Assembly: GCF_900187295.1 (NCBI RefSeq) | Contig: NZ_LT906473.1 | Location: 124,001-188,000 of the forward strand | From: Corynebacterium cystitidis | GTDB taxonomy: Bacteria; Actinomycetota; Actinomycetes; Mycobacteriales; Mycobacteriaceae | Length of the DNA stretch: 64,000 nucleotides | Direction: 5' to 3' | Part shown: positions 1 through 9,447 of the stretch, piece after piece | Position numbering within the stretch: position 1 is the first letter of the stretch | How the letters are laid out: every line of letters begins with the position of its first letter | The notes under the pieces: generated by a model | The model's database searches: none | What the model was told of the DNA's origin: nothing | The model's input: only the letters and a program-made list of their open reading frames with translations | Position numbers and translations under genes: made by a program

Positions 1-1
1 A

Positions 2-1270
2 CTCGAGATGTCCAAGGCCTATATGAAAGGCATCATGGAGCACAACATCATGCCTGCTGCGAAGCACTGGCCTGGTGACGGCATCGACGAACGCGACCAG
101 CACCTCTCATCGGCTCCGAACTGGCTGTCCATGGAAGAATGGGACGAAACCTTCGGCAAGGTGTACAAGGGACTTATCGACGCTGGCCTGCCGTCCATCA
201 TGGCTGGCCACATCGCTCTGCCTTCTTACCAGAAGCACTACAACCCGGAGATGACCGATGAGGACATCATGCCGGCAACCCTGTCTTACGAGATCACCAC
301 CCAGCTGCTGCGTGAGAAGCTTGGCTTCCAGGGTGTTGTGGTCACAGACGCATCCCACATGGTGGCGATGACCGGTGCAATGCCTCGTCGTGAAGTACTG
401 CCAACCGCCATCATGGCTGGCTGCGACCTCTTCCTGTTCTTCAATGACCCAGAGGAAGACTTCAACTGGATGATGGAGGCATACAAGGACGGTCGACTCA
501 CCGAGGAGCGCCTCAACGAGGCAATCACCCGCACTTTGGGCCTGAAAGCAAAGATCGGCCTGCACAAGATGAGCCGCGAAGACATGCTCAAGCCGAAGGA
601 CGAGGCAATGGCCACCATCGGCCTGCCAGAGTCCGAGGCTGTCGCAAAAGAGGTTGCGGACAAGGCGATTACCCTGGTCAAGAATCAGGACAAGCGCTTC
701 CAGCCTCTGCCCATCTCCCCAGAGAAGCACAAGCGTGTGCTGATCGTCCCAATCGAGGGCTCCCCGAACCCGATGGCATCGCTTGGCGGTGGCTCCGGCC
801 GTCCAGCCAATAAGTTGGCCGAGAAAATGGAAGAGCGCGGCTACGAGGTGGAGGTCTTCGAAACCCTGCTGGATAAGGCTAAGGGCAAAGGCGACGACGA
901 GCTGGCCAAGCTGGTCATGAGCGCTTACGAGGGCAAGGCTCCAATCTCGGATATCACCGACAACTACGACCTGGTCATCTCTGCCGCGAAGGTTAACGGC
1001 TTGATGCAGCCGATCGAGCGTGTGTACTGGCCATCCACGAAGGGCACCATGGATATCCCATGGTACGTCCACGAGGTACCCACCATCTTCATCTCGTTCG
1101 CGTGCCCCAACCACCTGCCGGATGTCCCACAGATCAAGACGTTCATCAACGCCTACGACGACAAGGACTACACCTTGGACGCAGTGCTGGACAAACTAGA
1201 GGGCAAGTCTGAGTTCACCGGTGTCTCGCCTGTCGACGCGTTCGGTGGCCTGCCGGATTCTCATATCTAA
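2..1270 (+). CDS. NagZ-type glycoside hydrolase family 3 enzyme, 5' end outside window
   Basis: The reading frame is open to the window edge, so the N-terminal part of the GH3 barrel is missing. Counting from the Met at base 8, the NagZ signature KHWPGDG lies at residues 19-25 and is followed four residues later by DQH (30-32), matching the Asp-His acid/base pair of bacterial beta-N-acetylglucosaminidases. VVVTDASHM carries the likely nucleophile Asp114. A C-terminal domain follows the barrel. The family removes terminal N-acetylglucosamine from peptidoglycan fragments or other beta-glycosides; the actual substrate cannot be read from sequence. The next gene, a HAD phosphatase, starts 48 bp downstream with its own RBS, suggesting a sugar-catabolic operon. 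Confidence 0.85.
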   Translation, partial: LEMSKAYMKGIMEHNIMPAAKHWPGDGIDERDQHLSSAPNWLSMEEWDETFGKVYKGLIDAGLPSIMAGHIALPSYQKHYNPEMTDEDIMPATLSYEITTQLLREKLGFQGVVVTDASHMVAMTGAMPRREVLPTAIMAGCDLFLFFNDPEEDFNWMMEAYKDGRLTEERLNEAITRTLGLKAKIGLHKMSREDMLKPKDEAMATIGLPESEAVAKEVADKAITLVKNQDKRFQPLPISPEKHKRVLIVPIEGSPNPMASLGGGSGRPANKLAEKMEERGYEVEVFETLLDKAKGKGDDELAKLVMSAYEGKAPISDITDNYDLVISAAKVNGLMQPIERVYWPSTKGTMDIPWYVHEVPTIFISFACPNHLPDVPQIKTFINAYDDKDYTLDAVLDKLEGKSEFTGVSPVDAFGGLPDSHI

Positions 1271-1318
1271 AACAACCACCCGCAACGATCACCCGCAACG
1301 ACAAGGAGACACAATTAT

Positions 1319-2242
1319 ATGTCTGACAAGATGCCAGAGCGCGCACAGGTCCTCCTGGATCTGGAGCCAACTTCCGAGTTTTTCGTAGGTATTGACTCCG
1401 ATGGCTGCGCCATGGACGCCATGGACATCAAGCATTACGAGTGCTTCACCCCGTCCTATATCAAGGGTTTTGATTTGCAGGCTGCATCCACGCTTGTGCG
1501 TGAGACCGCCCTGTTTGTGAACCTGTACTCCACCACGCGTGGCACCAACCGTTGGGTTGCGCTGTCTCGCTTGTTTGACCTGCTGCGCGACCGCCCAGAG
1601 GTTAAGGAGCGAGGGGTGGAGGTCCCGCAGGGCGATGACCTGAAAGCCTTCCTGGATTCTGGTTACCCGCGTTCCGACGCAGGTATCGCCAATTATGCTG
1701 CTGCCGGCAACGTTTCGCCAGAGATCCAGAAGTGCATCGAGTGGGGCGACCTGGTGAATAAGATGATCGCTTTCATGGTCAAGAACGCGGCACCATTCCC
1801 GGGTGCTCGTGAGGCCATGGAAGAGATGCAGGAGAAGGGCGTGGACCAGCTGGTCGTGTCAGCTACTCCGCTTGAGGCGCTCGACCGCGAGTGGAATGAG
1901 CACGGCCTGGCCCAGTACATGAAGGTTATCGCTGGCCAAGAGATGGGTTCCAAGGCGGATCACATCCGCTACGCCGCGAAGGGCAAGTACAAGGATAACC
2001 ACATCATGCTGATCGGCGATGCCCCAGGCGATCGTGACGCAGCATTCTCCGAGGGTGTCCTGTGGTACCCAATCCTGCCGGGTAAGGAGAAGGAATCGTG
2101 GGCTCGCTTCCGCGAGGAGGCCCTAGACAAGTTCCTCAACGAGGAGTTCGAGGGCGAGTACCAGCAGAAGCTTGTCGACGAGTACAACGCTTTGCTGCCT
2201 GAGCTCCCAGATTGGCCAACGTTTTCCGGTAACAACCGCTAA
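1319..2242 (+). CDS. HAD-superfamily phosphatase
   Basis: A 307-residue protein with the HAD motifs in order: GIDSDGCAMDAM (motif I, DxD near residue 26), VVSATP (motif II Thr/Ser region) and MLIGDAPGDRDAA (motif IV acidic pair near residue 225). A helical cap of about 130 residues lies between motifs I and II. It probably hydrolyses a sugar or other small phosphate. Start ATG has AAGGAG at about 1303-1308. Its position directly behind the GH3 glycosidase suggests it acts on a phosphorylated product of the same pathway; that is inference. A G+C-rich hairpin follows. Confidence 0.8.
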   Translation: MSDKMPERAQVLLDLEPTSEFFVGIDSDGCAMDAMDIKHYECFTPSYIKGFDLQAASTLVRETALFVNLYSTTRGTNRWVALSRLFDLLRDRPEVKERGVEVPQGDDLKAFLDSGYPRSDAGIANYAAAGNVSPEIQKCIEWGDLVNKMIAFMVKNAAPFPGAREAMEEMQEKGVDQLVVSATPLEALDREWNEHGLAQYMKVIAGQEMGSKADHIRYAAKGKYKDNHIMLIGDAPGDRDAAFSEGVLWYPILPGKEKESWARFREEALDKFLNEEFEGEYQQKLVDEYNALLPELPDWPTFSGNNR

Positions 2243-2270
2243 CGTCAACCGCTAACGTCAACTAGTAAGA

Positions 2271-2296
2271 AGGCCGCCCTCCGGGGCGGTCTTTGC
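2271..2296 (+). terminator. Intrinsic terminator of the GH3/HAD operon
   Basis: GCCGCCC-tcc-GGGGCGG-type stem followed by TCTTTGCGTTT, just after the HAD stop. Confidence 0.65.
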
Positions 2297-2310
2297 GTTT
2301 CGCTTAATAA

Positions 2311-2352
2311 CGAGCGCCCTGCAGCGCCCTGTAGCGCCCTCTAGCGCCCGAG
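2311..2352. repeat. Four-copy 10-bp tandem repeat
   Basis: Units of the form GCGCCCTGCA / GCGCCCTGTA / GCGCCCTCTA / GCGCCCGAGC lie between the convergent HAD and cls genes. A second short tandem repeat (CGCTAACGTCAAC twice) lies just upstream at about 2236-2262. Confidence 0.75.
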
Positions 2353-2354
2353 CC

Positions 2355-3836
2355 TTACTGCAACGCGGAAGTCAGTTTCATCACGTTGTCGATGTAGCGC
2401 CTGGTCCACGGCCTTGCGTTCCACTCGTCGAGGGTGAGTTCACCGCACACGCGTAGGTAGTTCTCTGCAAGCTCAGCGATGTCATTGAGCAATGACCCTT
2501 CCACAACCATAAGCGTGTTTTCGTAGTTAAGTTGGAAAGAGCGCATATCCATATTCGAGGAGCCAATTACTGCCACGCACGAATCTAACCCGGGGTCCGC
2601 GATGGCAAACTTGGTGTGCAGAATATACGGTTCGGGAAATTCCCAGATTCGCACCCCGGCTTCCAGGAGTTGCTGGTAGTAGGCGGATTGGGCGTGGTGG
2701 ACCATGAACTGGTCCGCCTTTTCACCCACGAGGAGATCCACGCGCACTCCGCGGTGGCAGGCGGTCTGTACCGCCCCGAGCAGTGACTCATCCGGCACAA
2801 AATAGGGCGAACAGATCACCAGACGCTCGCGGGCGTGGTACATCATCGAGTTGAACAATTTAAGGTTCGGCTCGGATGTGTAGCCAGGCCCCGAGGGGAT
2901 GAGCTGGAGCACGTTGAGGTCGGCGACACCAGGGTCCTCGTCGCGGGGCGGTGTGATCTTCATGGTTTCGCCGGATTCGGTGTACCAGTCCACGGCGAAC
3001 ATCGCTTCGAGCGAGGTGACGATCGGCCCGGTCAGCTCCACCATCACGTCGATCCACTGCCGCCCAGCTTTGACATGGTTTTTCATCAGGTAGGAGCGGT
3101 CGATGAGGTTGTAGGAGCCCATGAATGCCACGCGCCCGTCCACAATCACGACCTTACGGTGATTGCGCAGGTCGGGGCGTCGGAAACGACCCCGCCAAGG
3201 CAGGAGTGGCATCATGAGTTTCCAATCAACGCCGATCTTATCGAGGTGCTTGCGGAACGCGTAGCGGCGCGGGTACTTCCATGACCCGATGTGGTCGAAC
3301 ATGAGGCGCACCTTCACTCCGCGTTTCACTGCGCGTTCGAGTGCATCGTAGAAAGCAGCGGTGGTGTCATCCCACGCTTGGATATAAACCTCGACTGAGA
3401 CGTATTCTTCGGCAGTGTCGATAATTTCGGCCATCCGCAGCATTGTTTTTTCGTAGTCGCTCCACAGCGCTTTGACGTGGCCGTGCAGTGCGGGGTTGCC
3501 GGTGAGGCGCCGGTTGAGCTTGATGATGCCGTCGATTTCATCGGAGTAGGCGGTGCCGTCGGGCACGTCGGGTACGTCGCGTTGGACGTCTTCAACCATT
3601 ACTTGCGCTTTGTGCTGGATGCGGTGGCGCCGGCGATTCACATAGGTTGAACCTAAGATCAGGTACAGGGGCAGGCCCACTACTGGCAAGAACAGGATGA
3701 GCAGCAGCCACGCATTCGCTGACCCGGGTTTGCGGCCTTCCGGCACGATGCCGATGGCGGCGATCTTGATGGTGTATTCAACGAAGAAGCCAATCCACTG
3801 CCAGGTGGAAAAATTAGCGAAGAAATCGAGTATCAC
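2355..3836 (-). CDS. cls: Cardiolipin synthase (phospholipase D family)
   Basis: Two hydrophobic N-terminal segments (WIGFFVEYTIKIAAIGIV and AWLLLILFLPVVGLPLYLIL) precede two PLD domains, each with an HKD motif: NHRKVVIVDG near residue 230 and HTKFAIADPG near residue 410. The enzyme condenses phospholipid head groups to cardiolipin at the inner membrane. An ATG at 3872 would extend the protein by 12 residues but lies inside xth and has no RBS. The GTG at 3834-3836 begins right after the xth stop and has GAGG nine bases upstream, so it is preferred. It is translationally coupled to xth. Confidence 0.88.
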   Translation of the reverse strand: MILDFFANFSTWQWIGFFVEYTIKIAAIGIVPEGRKPGSANAWLLLILFLPVVGLPLYLILGSTYVNRRRHRIQHKAQVMVEDVQRDVPDVPDGTAYSDEIDGIIKLNRRLTGNPALHGHVKALWSDYEKTMLRMAEIIDTAEEYVSVEVYIQAWDDTTAAFYDALERAVKRGVKVRLMFDHIGSWKYPRRYAFRKHLDKIGVDWKLMMPLLPWRGRFRRPDLRNHRKVVIVDGRVAFMGSYNLIDRSYLMKNHVKAGRQWIDVMVELTGPIVTSLEAMFAVDWYTESGETMKITPPRDEDPGVADLNVLQLIPSGPGYTSEPNLKLFNSMMYHARERLVICSPYFVPDESLLGAVQTACHRGVRVDLLVGEKADQFMVHHAQSAYYQQLLEAGVRIWEFPEPYILHTKFAIADPGLDSCVAVIGSSNMDMRSFQLNYENTLMVVEGSLLNDIAELAENYLRVCGELTLDEWNARPWTRRYIDNVMKLTSALQ

Positions 3837-3837
3837 G

Positions 3838-4635
3838 TTAGCGGACCTCGTCGAGACGTACAGCGGAAACATCGTAATCCGCGATCACCAGTGTGTGGTC
3901 TGAGGCACCTTTGCCTTCCCGTTCGTGCTTATCGACGAACACGTCCCCGACTTTCTTGGCCAATGGTGGCGTGGCTAGTTGGAAATCAATGAGCATGCCT
4001 TCGTTTTTCTGGAAGCGCATTCCTTTGTAGTCCCAGTAGGAGTAGTCGTCGTTATGCGTGATTTCTTCTAAGCCTGCCTCAAGCAGCATCTGGAAGGCTG
4101 CGCGTTCGGGTTCGGTGACGTGCGTTTTTCCTTCGAAGAAGCCGATATCCCACACGTTGTCGTCGCGTGGTGCGATGTTGAAATCGCCGCAGAACACTTG
4201 CAGCTGTGACGGGTTAACGGTGTTGGCCAGTTCGTAAAGGAAGCGTAATTTGTAGTCATAGTGTGGGTCACCAATTTCGCGCCCATTGGGTACGTACAGG
4301 CTCCACACGTCGATTCCGCCGCAGGTTGCACCGACTGCGCGGGCTTCACGGGCTTGTTCTTGTGTGGGGTCTTTGTGAAAGCCGGGTTGGCGGTCGAAGT
4401 GGTCGCGGACGTTATCCAGGCCTACACGTGAGGCAATGGCAACACCATTCCACTGGTTGTAGCCGACATGGGCAACCTCATAACCGGCGGCGTGGAAAAC
4501 GGCATAGGGGAATTTATCGTCGGCGACTTTGGTTTCTTGCATGGCCAAAACGTCAATGTCGTGGCGCTTAAGAGCTGCGATGATGCGGTCGGCGCGGGTG
4601 CGGACAGAGTTGACATTCCAGGTGGCTATGCGCAT
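3838..4635 (-). CDS. xth: Exodeoxyribonuclease III / AP endonuclease
   Basis: Typical ExoIII fold of 265 residues from MRIATWNVNSVRTR. Catalytic motifs visible are QETKV (metal-binding Glu), SLYVPNGR, GDFNIAP (Asp/Asn pair) and ASDHTLV (C-terminal Asp-His). It cleaves abasic sites and trims 3' ends in base-excision repair. The frame is open 33 codons further upstream, but homology begins at MRIATWN, so the ATG at 4633-4635 is chosen. The downstream cls start sits immediately after its stop. Confidence 0.92.
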   Translation of the reverse strand: MRIATWNVNSVRTRADRIIAALKRHDIDVLAMQETKVADDKFPYAVFHAAGYEVAHVGYNQWNGVAIASRVGLDNVRDHFDRQPGFHKDPTQEQAREARAVGATCGGIDVWSLYVPNGREIGDPHYDYKLRFLYELANTVNPSQLQVFCGDFNIAPRDDNVWDIGFFEGKTHVTEPERAAFQMLLEAGLEEITHNDDYSYWDYKGMRFQKNEGMLIDFQLATPPLAKKVGDVFVDKHEREGKGASDHTLVIADYDVSAVRLDEVR

Positions 4636-4724
4636 GGGCTGTATTCTACCTACCCGCTGAGGTGATTTGCGCGAGCTCTGGTGTGCTGTGGTGGCTGTGG
4701 CAGCTGTGGTGGCAGCAGAGAAAC

Positions 4725-5268
4725 TCACAGCCAACCACGCTCGCGGGCGAGGGTAAAAGCTTGGAAACGATTCGCTGCGCCCACCTTTGACATGGCCGAG
4801 GACAGATAGTTTCGTGTTGTTCCTAGCGTCAGGTGGGCGCGGTGAGCAATCTCTTCTACCGACGCGCCTTCACCTGCCAGTAACAAAAGCTCCGCTTCAC
4901 GCTCAGTCAAGGGAGAATCATTTGCGTCAATGGTCAAAGCCGCCAGCTCAGGGTCGATATAGCGCCTACCCGCGTGGACCGAGCGGATAGCATCAGCAAA
5001 AGCATCCGATGAGCTGGTTTTGGGCAAGATTCCGGCGTGAGGTAACCAGCACTACCGGTAAGTCCGTTTGCTGTGCTAATGCAATACCGTCGAGGTCACC
5101 ACCAAGCTGGAGATCCGTGACCAAAACATCAGCTTGGATGGAGCTGTGCTGAAAATCCTCCGCAGAATAAAACACTCCTGCTATCTGTAGGTCATCTTCC
5201 AGGCTAAACAGTGTGGCCAGCGAGTCAGCCACAAGGACCTCATCATCAACTAGGGCGAACCGGATCAT
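4725..5268 (-). pseudogene. Response regulator (receiver + LuxR HTH), frameshifted
   Basis: MIRFALVDDEVLVADSL begins a receiver domain with the DD acidic pair and the phosphoacceptor in VLVTDLQLGG. Around 5036-5042 the frame breaks: after VVLVTS the conserved HAGILPKTSSSDAF with the invariant Lys continues in another frame. A complete LuxR-type HTH follows (SPLTEREAELLLLA, then SVEEIAHRAHLTLGTTRNYLS). The pieces together equal a normal NarL/LiaR-type regulator of about 180-200 residues. Its partner kinase and transporter are also broken, so this is most likely an inactivated gene. Sequencing error is the alternative for this single shift, but is less likely given the three damaged neighbours. 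Confidence 0.85.
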
Positions 5269-5700
5269 AGGTGAAGCTCCACTTCAAAGGTTGTGGCAGT
5301 GTGCTCTACTGCGATAGTTGCGCTGATTGCTTGTGCTTGGCGCCGTAAACTGTCCAGACCCTGGCCGCCGTGCGGTGTGGAGCCGCCGTGCGCCTTACTG
5401 AGTGGCCCTTCGCTGCCTGACTCACGCGGCTTATTATTGGTGGTAGCAATACCCTGTGAGGTGAGCGTGATTCTCACCCACGAGGCCATGGAGTGACGCA
5501 ACACATTGGTGGCGGTTTCGCGGATGAACCACGCCGCAACCTCCCGGGCGTGCTCAGGAATCTCGGGCGCGGCCCCCTCAGAGGTGACCGCGATTCCGGC
5601 CTCCTTCAGTACAGAAATCGCGCTTGCAAGTTCTTTTGCAAGGTCAGGGGCTGGTACCCCTGGACAACTTGCCGCATATCCCCGGCAGCTTGGTCAGTGA
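5265..5700 (-). pseudogene. C-terminal remnant of a sensor histidine kinase
   Basis: TDQAAGDMRQVVQGYQPL matches the segment after the phosphoacceptor His of LiaS/DesK-like actinobacterial kinases. It continues, after a one-base frameshift near 5640, as KELASAISVLKEAGI, then RETATNVLRHS (N box) and GGQGLDSLRRQAQA (G box). Its stop overlaps the regulator start as ATGA. The membrane domain and the His itself are missing; the sequence joins abruptly to an ABC ATPase at about 5700. Confidence 0.82.
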
Positions 5701-6104
5701 GCGTGCCTACTTTGACATCAGTACGGTGTGTGAGTTCAACGTTTTCTAAAACTTCGGTGATGGGGCGTGGGTTGGAACACAGCCCAGCCCACATGTGCAT
5801 CGTTTCTTCGACAGTGAGCTGTTGTGGCAGACCACCAGATTGCAGCATGATGCCTAAGTGGGGGCGGATGTGGTGTCGGTCGTTCAACGGGTCGAGGCCC
5901 ATGATGGTGACTGTTCCACCCGAGGGGCGGGCTAGGCCTTCGATCAGTTCTAGGGTAGAGGTTTTTCCTGCTCTGTTGGTTCCTAGTAGACCGTAGACTT
6001 CGCCTTGTACACTTCGAAGGATATGGGGTGTACTGCGGTGAAAGCACTTTTCCACGCCCGTAGGTGCGTGTGAGGTCGTCGACCTTGATGATGGTATCTC
6101 GCAT
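5700..6104 (-). pseudogene. N-terminal remnant of an ABC-transporter ATPase
   Basis: Starts MRDTIIKVDDLTRTYGRG (ATG at 6102-6104), shifts frame near 6050, then continues GEVYGLLGTNRAGKTSTLEL, PSGGTVTIMGLDPL and VENVELTHRTDVKVGTL. The P-loop reads GTNRAGKT instead of GPNGAGKT. The sequence stops exactly where the LSGGQ signature should come and is replaced by kinase sequence. Together with the kinase and regulator remnants this is the wreck of an ABC-permease-kinase-regulator operon that lost its middle in one deletion. Confidence 0.82.
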
Positions 6105-6725
6105 AGTTTCCACTGAGCTTGATTGCTGTTTGTCCTGGTAGAGCCATCTGTCACTGGTGTAGATGACATTTGTCATTACGTGGTACCCAGGGGATCTGGC
6201 AGCTCTGGGGCTTTTAGATGGTTGAAAGCGGGATCCTGTGCCGCGCCGCTCGGTTCGCATTCCTGAGTTCGCATTCCTGGGTTCGCACTTTAGACTGAAT
6301 GCCACTTGACCTGCAAAAATGATAATGACAATATGTCCCAATTGGTTAGAATGCGAACCCAGGATTGCGAACTTCGCCCAGCGTAGTGACAACCCCAGCT
6401 CGCCTGGCGATGCCCGCCAGCAACGCGCACAACCCACTTGAGCGGCTAACCAAAACACCCAAGCACACGATCAAACCGGGCGCACGCACCGTCACCCACG
6501 TTCTACTGTCCTGACCGTGGTGTTTAGAAAGTCTGGAGGTCAAGTCCTGGGTGGCCATAACAGTCTTGGGGGCTGGGGCTGAATTGCGGATTTGGCGGCC
6601 AAATTGGCGGCCGAAGAGTTCCCTCAGTTCCCTAATCCAGGCGCACTACTTTTGAAGCGTGCGTCTTTCGTGTCCTGTGTCCTGCGCTGCAGGCGTCCTG
6701 CAGTTTTCCACCGAGAATGTGCAGA
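6105..6725. other. 620-bp spacer without a supported gene
   Basis: Contains the mirrored 14-bp repeat arrays described separately, a short duplication TTGGCGGCC(A/G) near 6594-6614, and a small hairpin CTGCAGG-cgt-CCTGCAG followed by TTTT near 6688-6710. No frame here looks coding. Confidence 0.6.
6250..6376. repeat. Mirrored 14-bp repeat arrays (locus 1)
   Basis: Left arm 6250-6287 carries, on the minus strand, units GCGAACCCAGGAAT and GCGAACTCAGGAAT. Right arm 6348-6376 carries GAATGCGAACCCAG and GATTGCGAACTT on the plus strand. The arms are inverted relative to each other around about 60 bp of A+T-richer DNA, so a large stem-loop is possible. The same unit family occurs at 10.68-10.89 kb. 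Confidence 0.75.
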
Positions 6726-7754
6726 CTAGTGATCGGCGCCCAGGTGATCAGCATCCAAGCTGGCGTAGCGGTGCCGGTGGTGCTCCACAAAGCCTAGCTT
6801 TTCGTACAAGCCTATCCCGGCCTGGTTGGTGGAAATAACTTGTAGGTAGGCATGAGTTGCTTGTCGACGAACACCCCACTGAAGCATCTCTGAGCCCAGA
6901 CGGGTGCCGAGTCCTTGGCGGCGGTAGTCCGGTGCCACTTCAACGGCGGAGTATCCAAGCCAGCGACGACCATCAGGGCTTTCAGTGATGGTGCCGCGGG
7001 TGATGGCAACGGTGTGGCCGTCGGTGTTGAGCAAACGCCCAAAGCCGAGTTCGCCTTCGATGGTTTGAGATAGTTCACGGAGCGCTTCCACTGGCAGTTT
7101 TTGGCCTCGGAAGTGGTACATGCCCAGCCAGTCTTGGTCAGGTTCTGCATCGATGCGGAACGTGTAGTGCTGGTTATTGTGCCCGCTTGGCGGTAGGGTA
7201 TCGTGCCCGCGAGGATCGAGCGGGCACGTCATCACAAGGATCTCTGGTGATAATGTCCACCCTTCGTGCTGGGTGACCCACTTTTCAGCAGCAGCCCCAA
7301 TGCGTTCAGGGATCAGCAGTTGGACGGGCATGTCGCGGGCGCGGTAGAACTCGGTGATCTCATCGATCGGCAGCGGCTGGAATCCTACCGACCTGCCCAA
7401 GGGTGTGGCAGAGTTGGAGCGCTCAGCGATCTCGTGGCCAGCGCGCGCCAGCCAACCGCCACACCACTGCTGTTCGCGGCCCGGAAAGGCCAGCGCGGTC
7501 GCAGTTTCAACAGCACGAATATCGGAGTTGCGGACCCGCCGAGGGCTCAACCGCTTAATAATGTGCAGCTCTTCAGGGGTGATTGCAATCGTCGGCAAGC
7601 TCGAAGGAAACCCCCCGACTTCCTGCGGTCGGATGACCAGCGGGTCCACAGACTCGACGTGGCCGATCACATCAGAAAAATGCTCGCCGATCTTGCGGCG
7701 TACCACCACGCGTTCGCCGACGGCGACCTCGTCGGAGCGGAAAATTCGCGACAT
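6726..7754 (-). CDS. GNAT acetyltransferase, NAGS-like corynebacterial type
   Basis: 342 residues. The first 80 residues (FRSDEVAVGERVVVRR...) look like a small beta-barrel domain. The C-terminal 150 residues hold a GNAT fold with the acetyl-CoA loop YRRQGLGTRLG and the final GIGLYEKLGF strand-helix. This architecture and its position beside def and near xth resemble the C. glutamicum gene cg3035, reported as a non-classical N-acetylglutamate synthase for arginine synthesis; that identity is inferred from memory of the family and is not certain. It starts 23 bp after def and is probably cotranscribed with it. Confidence 0.75.
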   Translation of the reverse strand: MSRIFRSDEVAVGERVVVRRKIGEHFSDVIGHVESVDPLVIRPQEVGGFPSSLPTIAITPEELHIIKRLSPRRVRNSDIRAVETATALAFPGREQQWCGGWLARAGHEIAERSNSATPLGRSVGFQPLPIDEITEFYRARDMPVQLLIPERIGAAAEKWVTQHEGWTLSPEILVMTCPLDPRGHDTLPPSGHNNQHYTFRIDAEPDQDWLGMYHFRGQKLPVEALRELSQTIEGELGFGRLLNTDGHTVAITRGTITESPDGRRWLGYSAVEVAPDYRRQGLGTRLGSEMLQWGVRRQATHAYLQVISTNQAGIGLYEKLGFVEHHRHRYASLDADHLGADH

Positions 7755-7777
7755 TAATCTCTCCAGAACCGAAGGTT

Positions 7778-8350
7778 CTAGTGTCCGAAGGGGTCCTTAT
7801 CGACCCCCGGCATCCACGTCCGCCCCGGTTCGGTCCACTGGTTGGCTTTCACCATCTTTTTCGCCTGCCGCTTGTACCGGCCGGTGAGTACATCAAGGTA
7901 AGTGAACCCGTCGAGGTGGCCCATTTCATGCTGCAGGCAGCGCGCGAAAAAGCCGTGGCCTTCCACTTCTACTTCGTTGCCGTTTTCGTCGAGGCCGGTG
8001 CACTTTGCCCAGTCGGCACGGCCCGTCGGAAAGCCCTCGCCCGGCACGGAAAGGCAGCCTTCGTCGTCGGAGCCGTCGTCGGCGGGCATGGTCTTGGGGA
8101 TCTCACTGGTTTCCAGCACAGGGTTAATCAGGGTGCCGCGGCGGATTTCACCGTTATCAGGGCAAGCGTAGACAAAAATGCGCTTGTTCACACCGATCTG
8201 GTTCGCCGCCAAGCCGACACCATTGGCGGCGTCCATGGTCTCGTGCATGTCCGCGATGAGTTCCTGCAGGTCCGCGATAGGTTCGGTGACTTCTTCGCAG
8301 CGATTGTGTAGGACTGGGTCGCCGTGGATCACGATTGGTCGAATGGTCAT
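7778..8350 (-). CDS. def: Peptide deformylase
   Basis: 190 residues with all three deformylase motifs: [18 protein letters not shown] (metal Cys) and HEMGHLDG (HExxH metal/catalytic site). It removes the formyl group from nascent N-terminal Met in the cytoplasm. The gene is divergent from the DUF3263 gene with only 16 bp between start codons, so at least one of the two transcripts must be leaderless or nearly so. Confidence 0.95.
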   Translation of the reverse strand: MTIRPIVIHGDPVLHNRCEEVTEPIADLQELIADMHETMDAANGVGLAANQIGVNKRIFVYACPDNGEIRRGTLINPVLETSEIPKTMPADDGSDDEGCLSVPGEGFPTGRADWAKCTGLDENGNEVEVEGHGFFARCLQHEMGHLDGFTYLDVLTGRYKRQAKKMVKANQWTEPGRTWMPGVDKDPFGH

Positions 8351-8366
8351 GCCCTACAGTTTAGGC

Positions 8367-8600
8367 ATGCCGAATGAGCTTAACGACGATGACCTCTCCC
8401 TGCTCGACTTCGAAGCGAGGGCTCCGCGTTCCGTGGGGGCGAAAGAAGATGCGATCCGACGCGAGCTAGGCATGAGTGCGGTGCGGTATTACCAGCGGTT
8501 GAACATGCTTATCGACGATCCACTGGCCCTGGCCGCTCGCCCGCAATTAGTGCGGCGCTTACAGCGTGTCCGCGACGGAAACAGAGGCGAGAGTGATTAA
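8367..8600 (+). CDS. DUF3263 small protein
   Basis: 77 residues starting MPNELNDDDLSLLDFE, highly charged, with a helix-turn-helix-like core (SVGAKEDAIRRELGMSAVRYYQRLNMLID) typical of DUF3263, a conserved actinobacterial family of unknown function that resembles a small DNA-binding domain. Upstream in-frame Met codons exist but are within def. It overlaps the start of the LytR_C gene, so the two are likely cotranscribed. Confidence 0.8.
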   Translation: MPNELNDDDLSLLDFEARAPRSVGAKEDAIRRELGMSAVRYYQRLNMLIDDPLALAARPQLVRRLQRVRDGNRGESD

Positions 8601-9447
8601 TGTTGCGTGTGTGACTAAAGAGAACAATATTGATGACTTCTTCGATAATGCTGACTATGACGTTGACAGCGGCGGCGACAACGATGGCGTAGCTGCCTCC
8701 CACGAAACCGCATCCGCCTCCACCGGTGCTGCGGCAGGTGGCTCTGCTGGTGCTGCGGCGGGTACCTTCCCCTACCGTGGCCTCGCCATGATCCTGATCG
8801 CCGTGGCCGTAGCCCTAGGCCTCTGGGCGCTCTACGCCTTAACCCAAGGTGGTGGCGCAGAAAATAATGCTGCCTCCGGCCAGTCCAACTCCACCGCCAC
8901 CGCAGACAAAAACCCCGGTGCCGCAGCTGGCAACGGTGCTGCCCAACCAGGCACCAACCAAGACCCGAACGCCCCCGCCCAGCCTGGCCAACCTGGCGCT
9001 CACAACACTAACGGCGCCCCGGGCGCTGAGGGAGCCTCACACACCGCCCCTGAAGGTGCAGCAGCTCATGGTGCGCGCGACGGCAACGCCACCAACGGAG
9101 CGTCGGAAAGCAACCAAGACGCAGGCGCCGCAGCCGCACCGAAAGCTGACGTGGTGAATGTGTACAACAACTCCACGATCACGGGGTTGGCTGCGAATGT
9201 GTCGCAAAGCCTGCGCGCCGACGGAGTAGACGTGGGCGTAGAATCCGGCAACATCCCCGAAAGCCAAATGGTGCTGGCGGAGACAACCGTGTTCTTCGAC
9301 CCCGCCGTCGAAGGCGCTGAAGATAAAGCTCGCGAACTGGCAGACCGGGTCGGTGGAGTTGCCCGCGCCAATGTTGATACTCTGCCTCAAGAAGCAACTG
9401 AGGGTGGAGCACTGACCCTCGTACTGACAAGGCAGGTAAACCTCTAG
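8566..9447 (+). CDS. Membrane-anchored LytR C-terminal domain protein
   Basis: 293 residues. An acidic cytoplasmic N-terminus is followed by one membrane segment ([20 protein letters not shown], about residues 75-95), a long Ala/Pro/Gly/Asn linker of about 110 residues, and a C-terminal LytR_C domain ([22 protein letters not shown]...). The domain is therefore outside the membrane; LytR_C proteins in actinobacteria associate with cell-wall polymer transfer. Start uncertain: GTG 8566 overlaps DUF3263, but GTG at 8593 or 8611 is possible, the former having AGAGGCGAGA directly upstream. The stop overlaps the next GTG as TAGTG. Confidence 0.8.
   Translation: MSATETEARVINVACVTKENNIDDFFDNADYDVDSGGDNDGVAASHETASASTGAAAGGSAGAAAGTFPYRGLAMILIAVAVALGLWALYALTQGGGAENNAASGQSNSTATADKNPGAAAGNGAAQPGTNQDPNAPAQPGQPGAHNTNGAPGAEGASHTAPEGAAAHGARDGNATNGASESNQDAGAAAAPKADVVNVYNNSTITGLAANVSQSLRADGVDVGVESGNIPESQMVLAETTVFFDPAVEGAEDKARELADRVGGVARANVDTLPQEATEGGALTLVLTRQVNL

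Noticed and set aside
107..1114. 335-codon open frame on the minus strand opposite the GH3 gene
   Set aside because: It mirrors a well-supported enzyme gene; its composition is His/Leu/Val-rich as expected from antisense of G+C-rich coding DNA.
6319..6334. Possible Zur/Fur-like box ATGATAATGACAATAT
   Set aside because: Only the left half fits the palindrome; no metal-related gene is adjacent.
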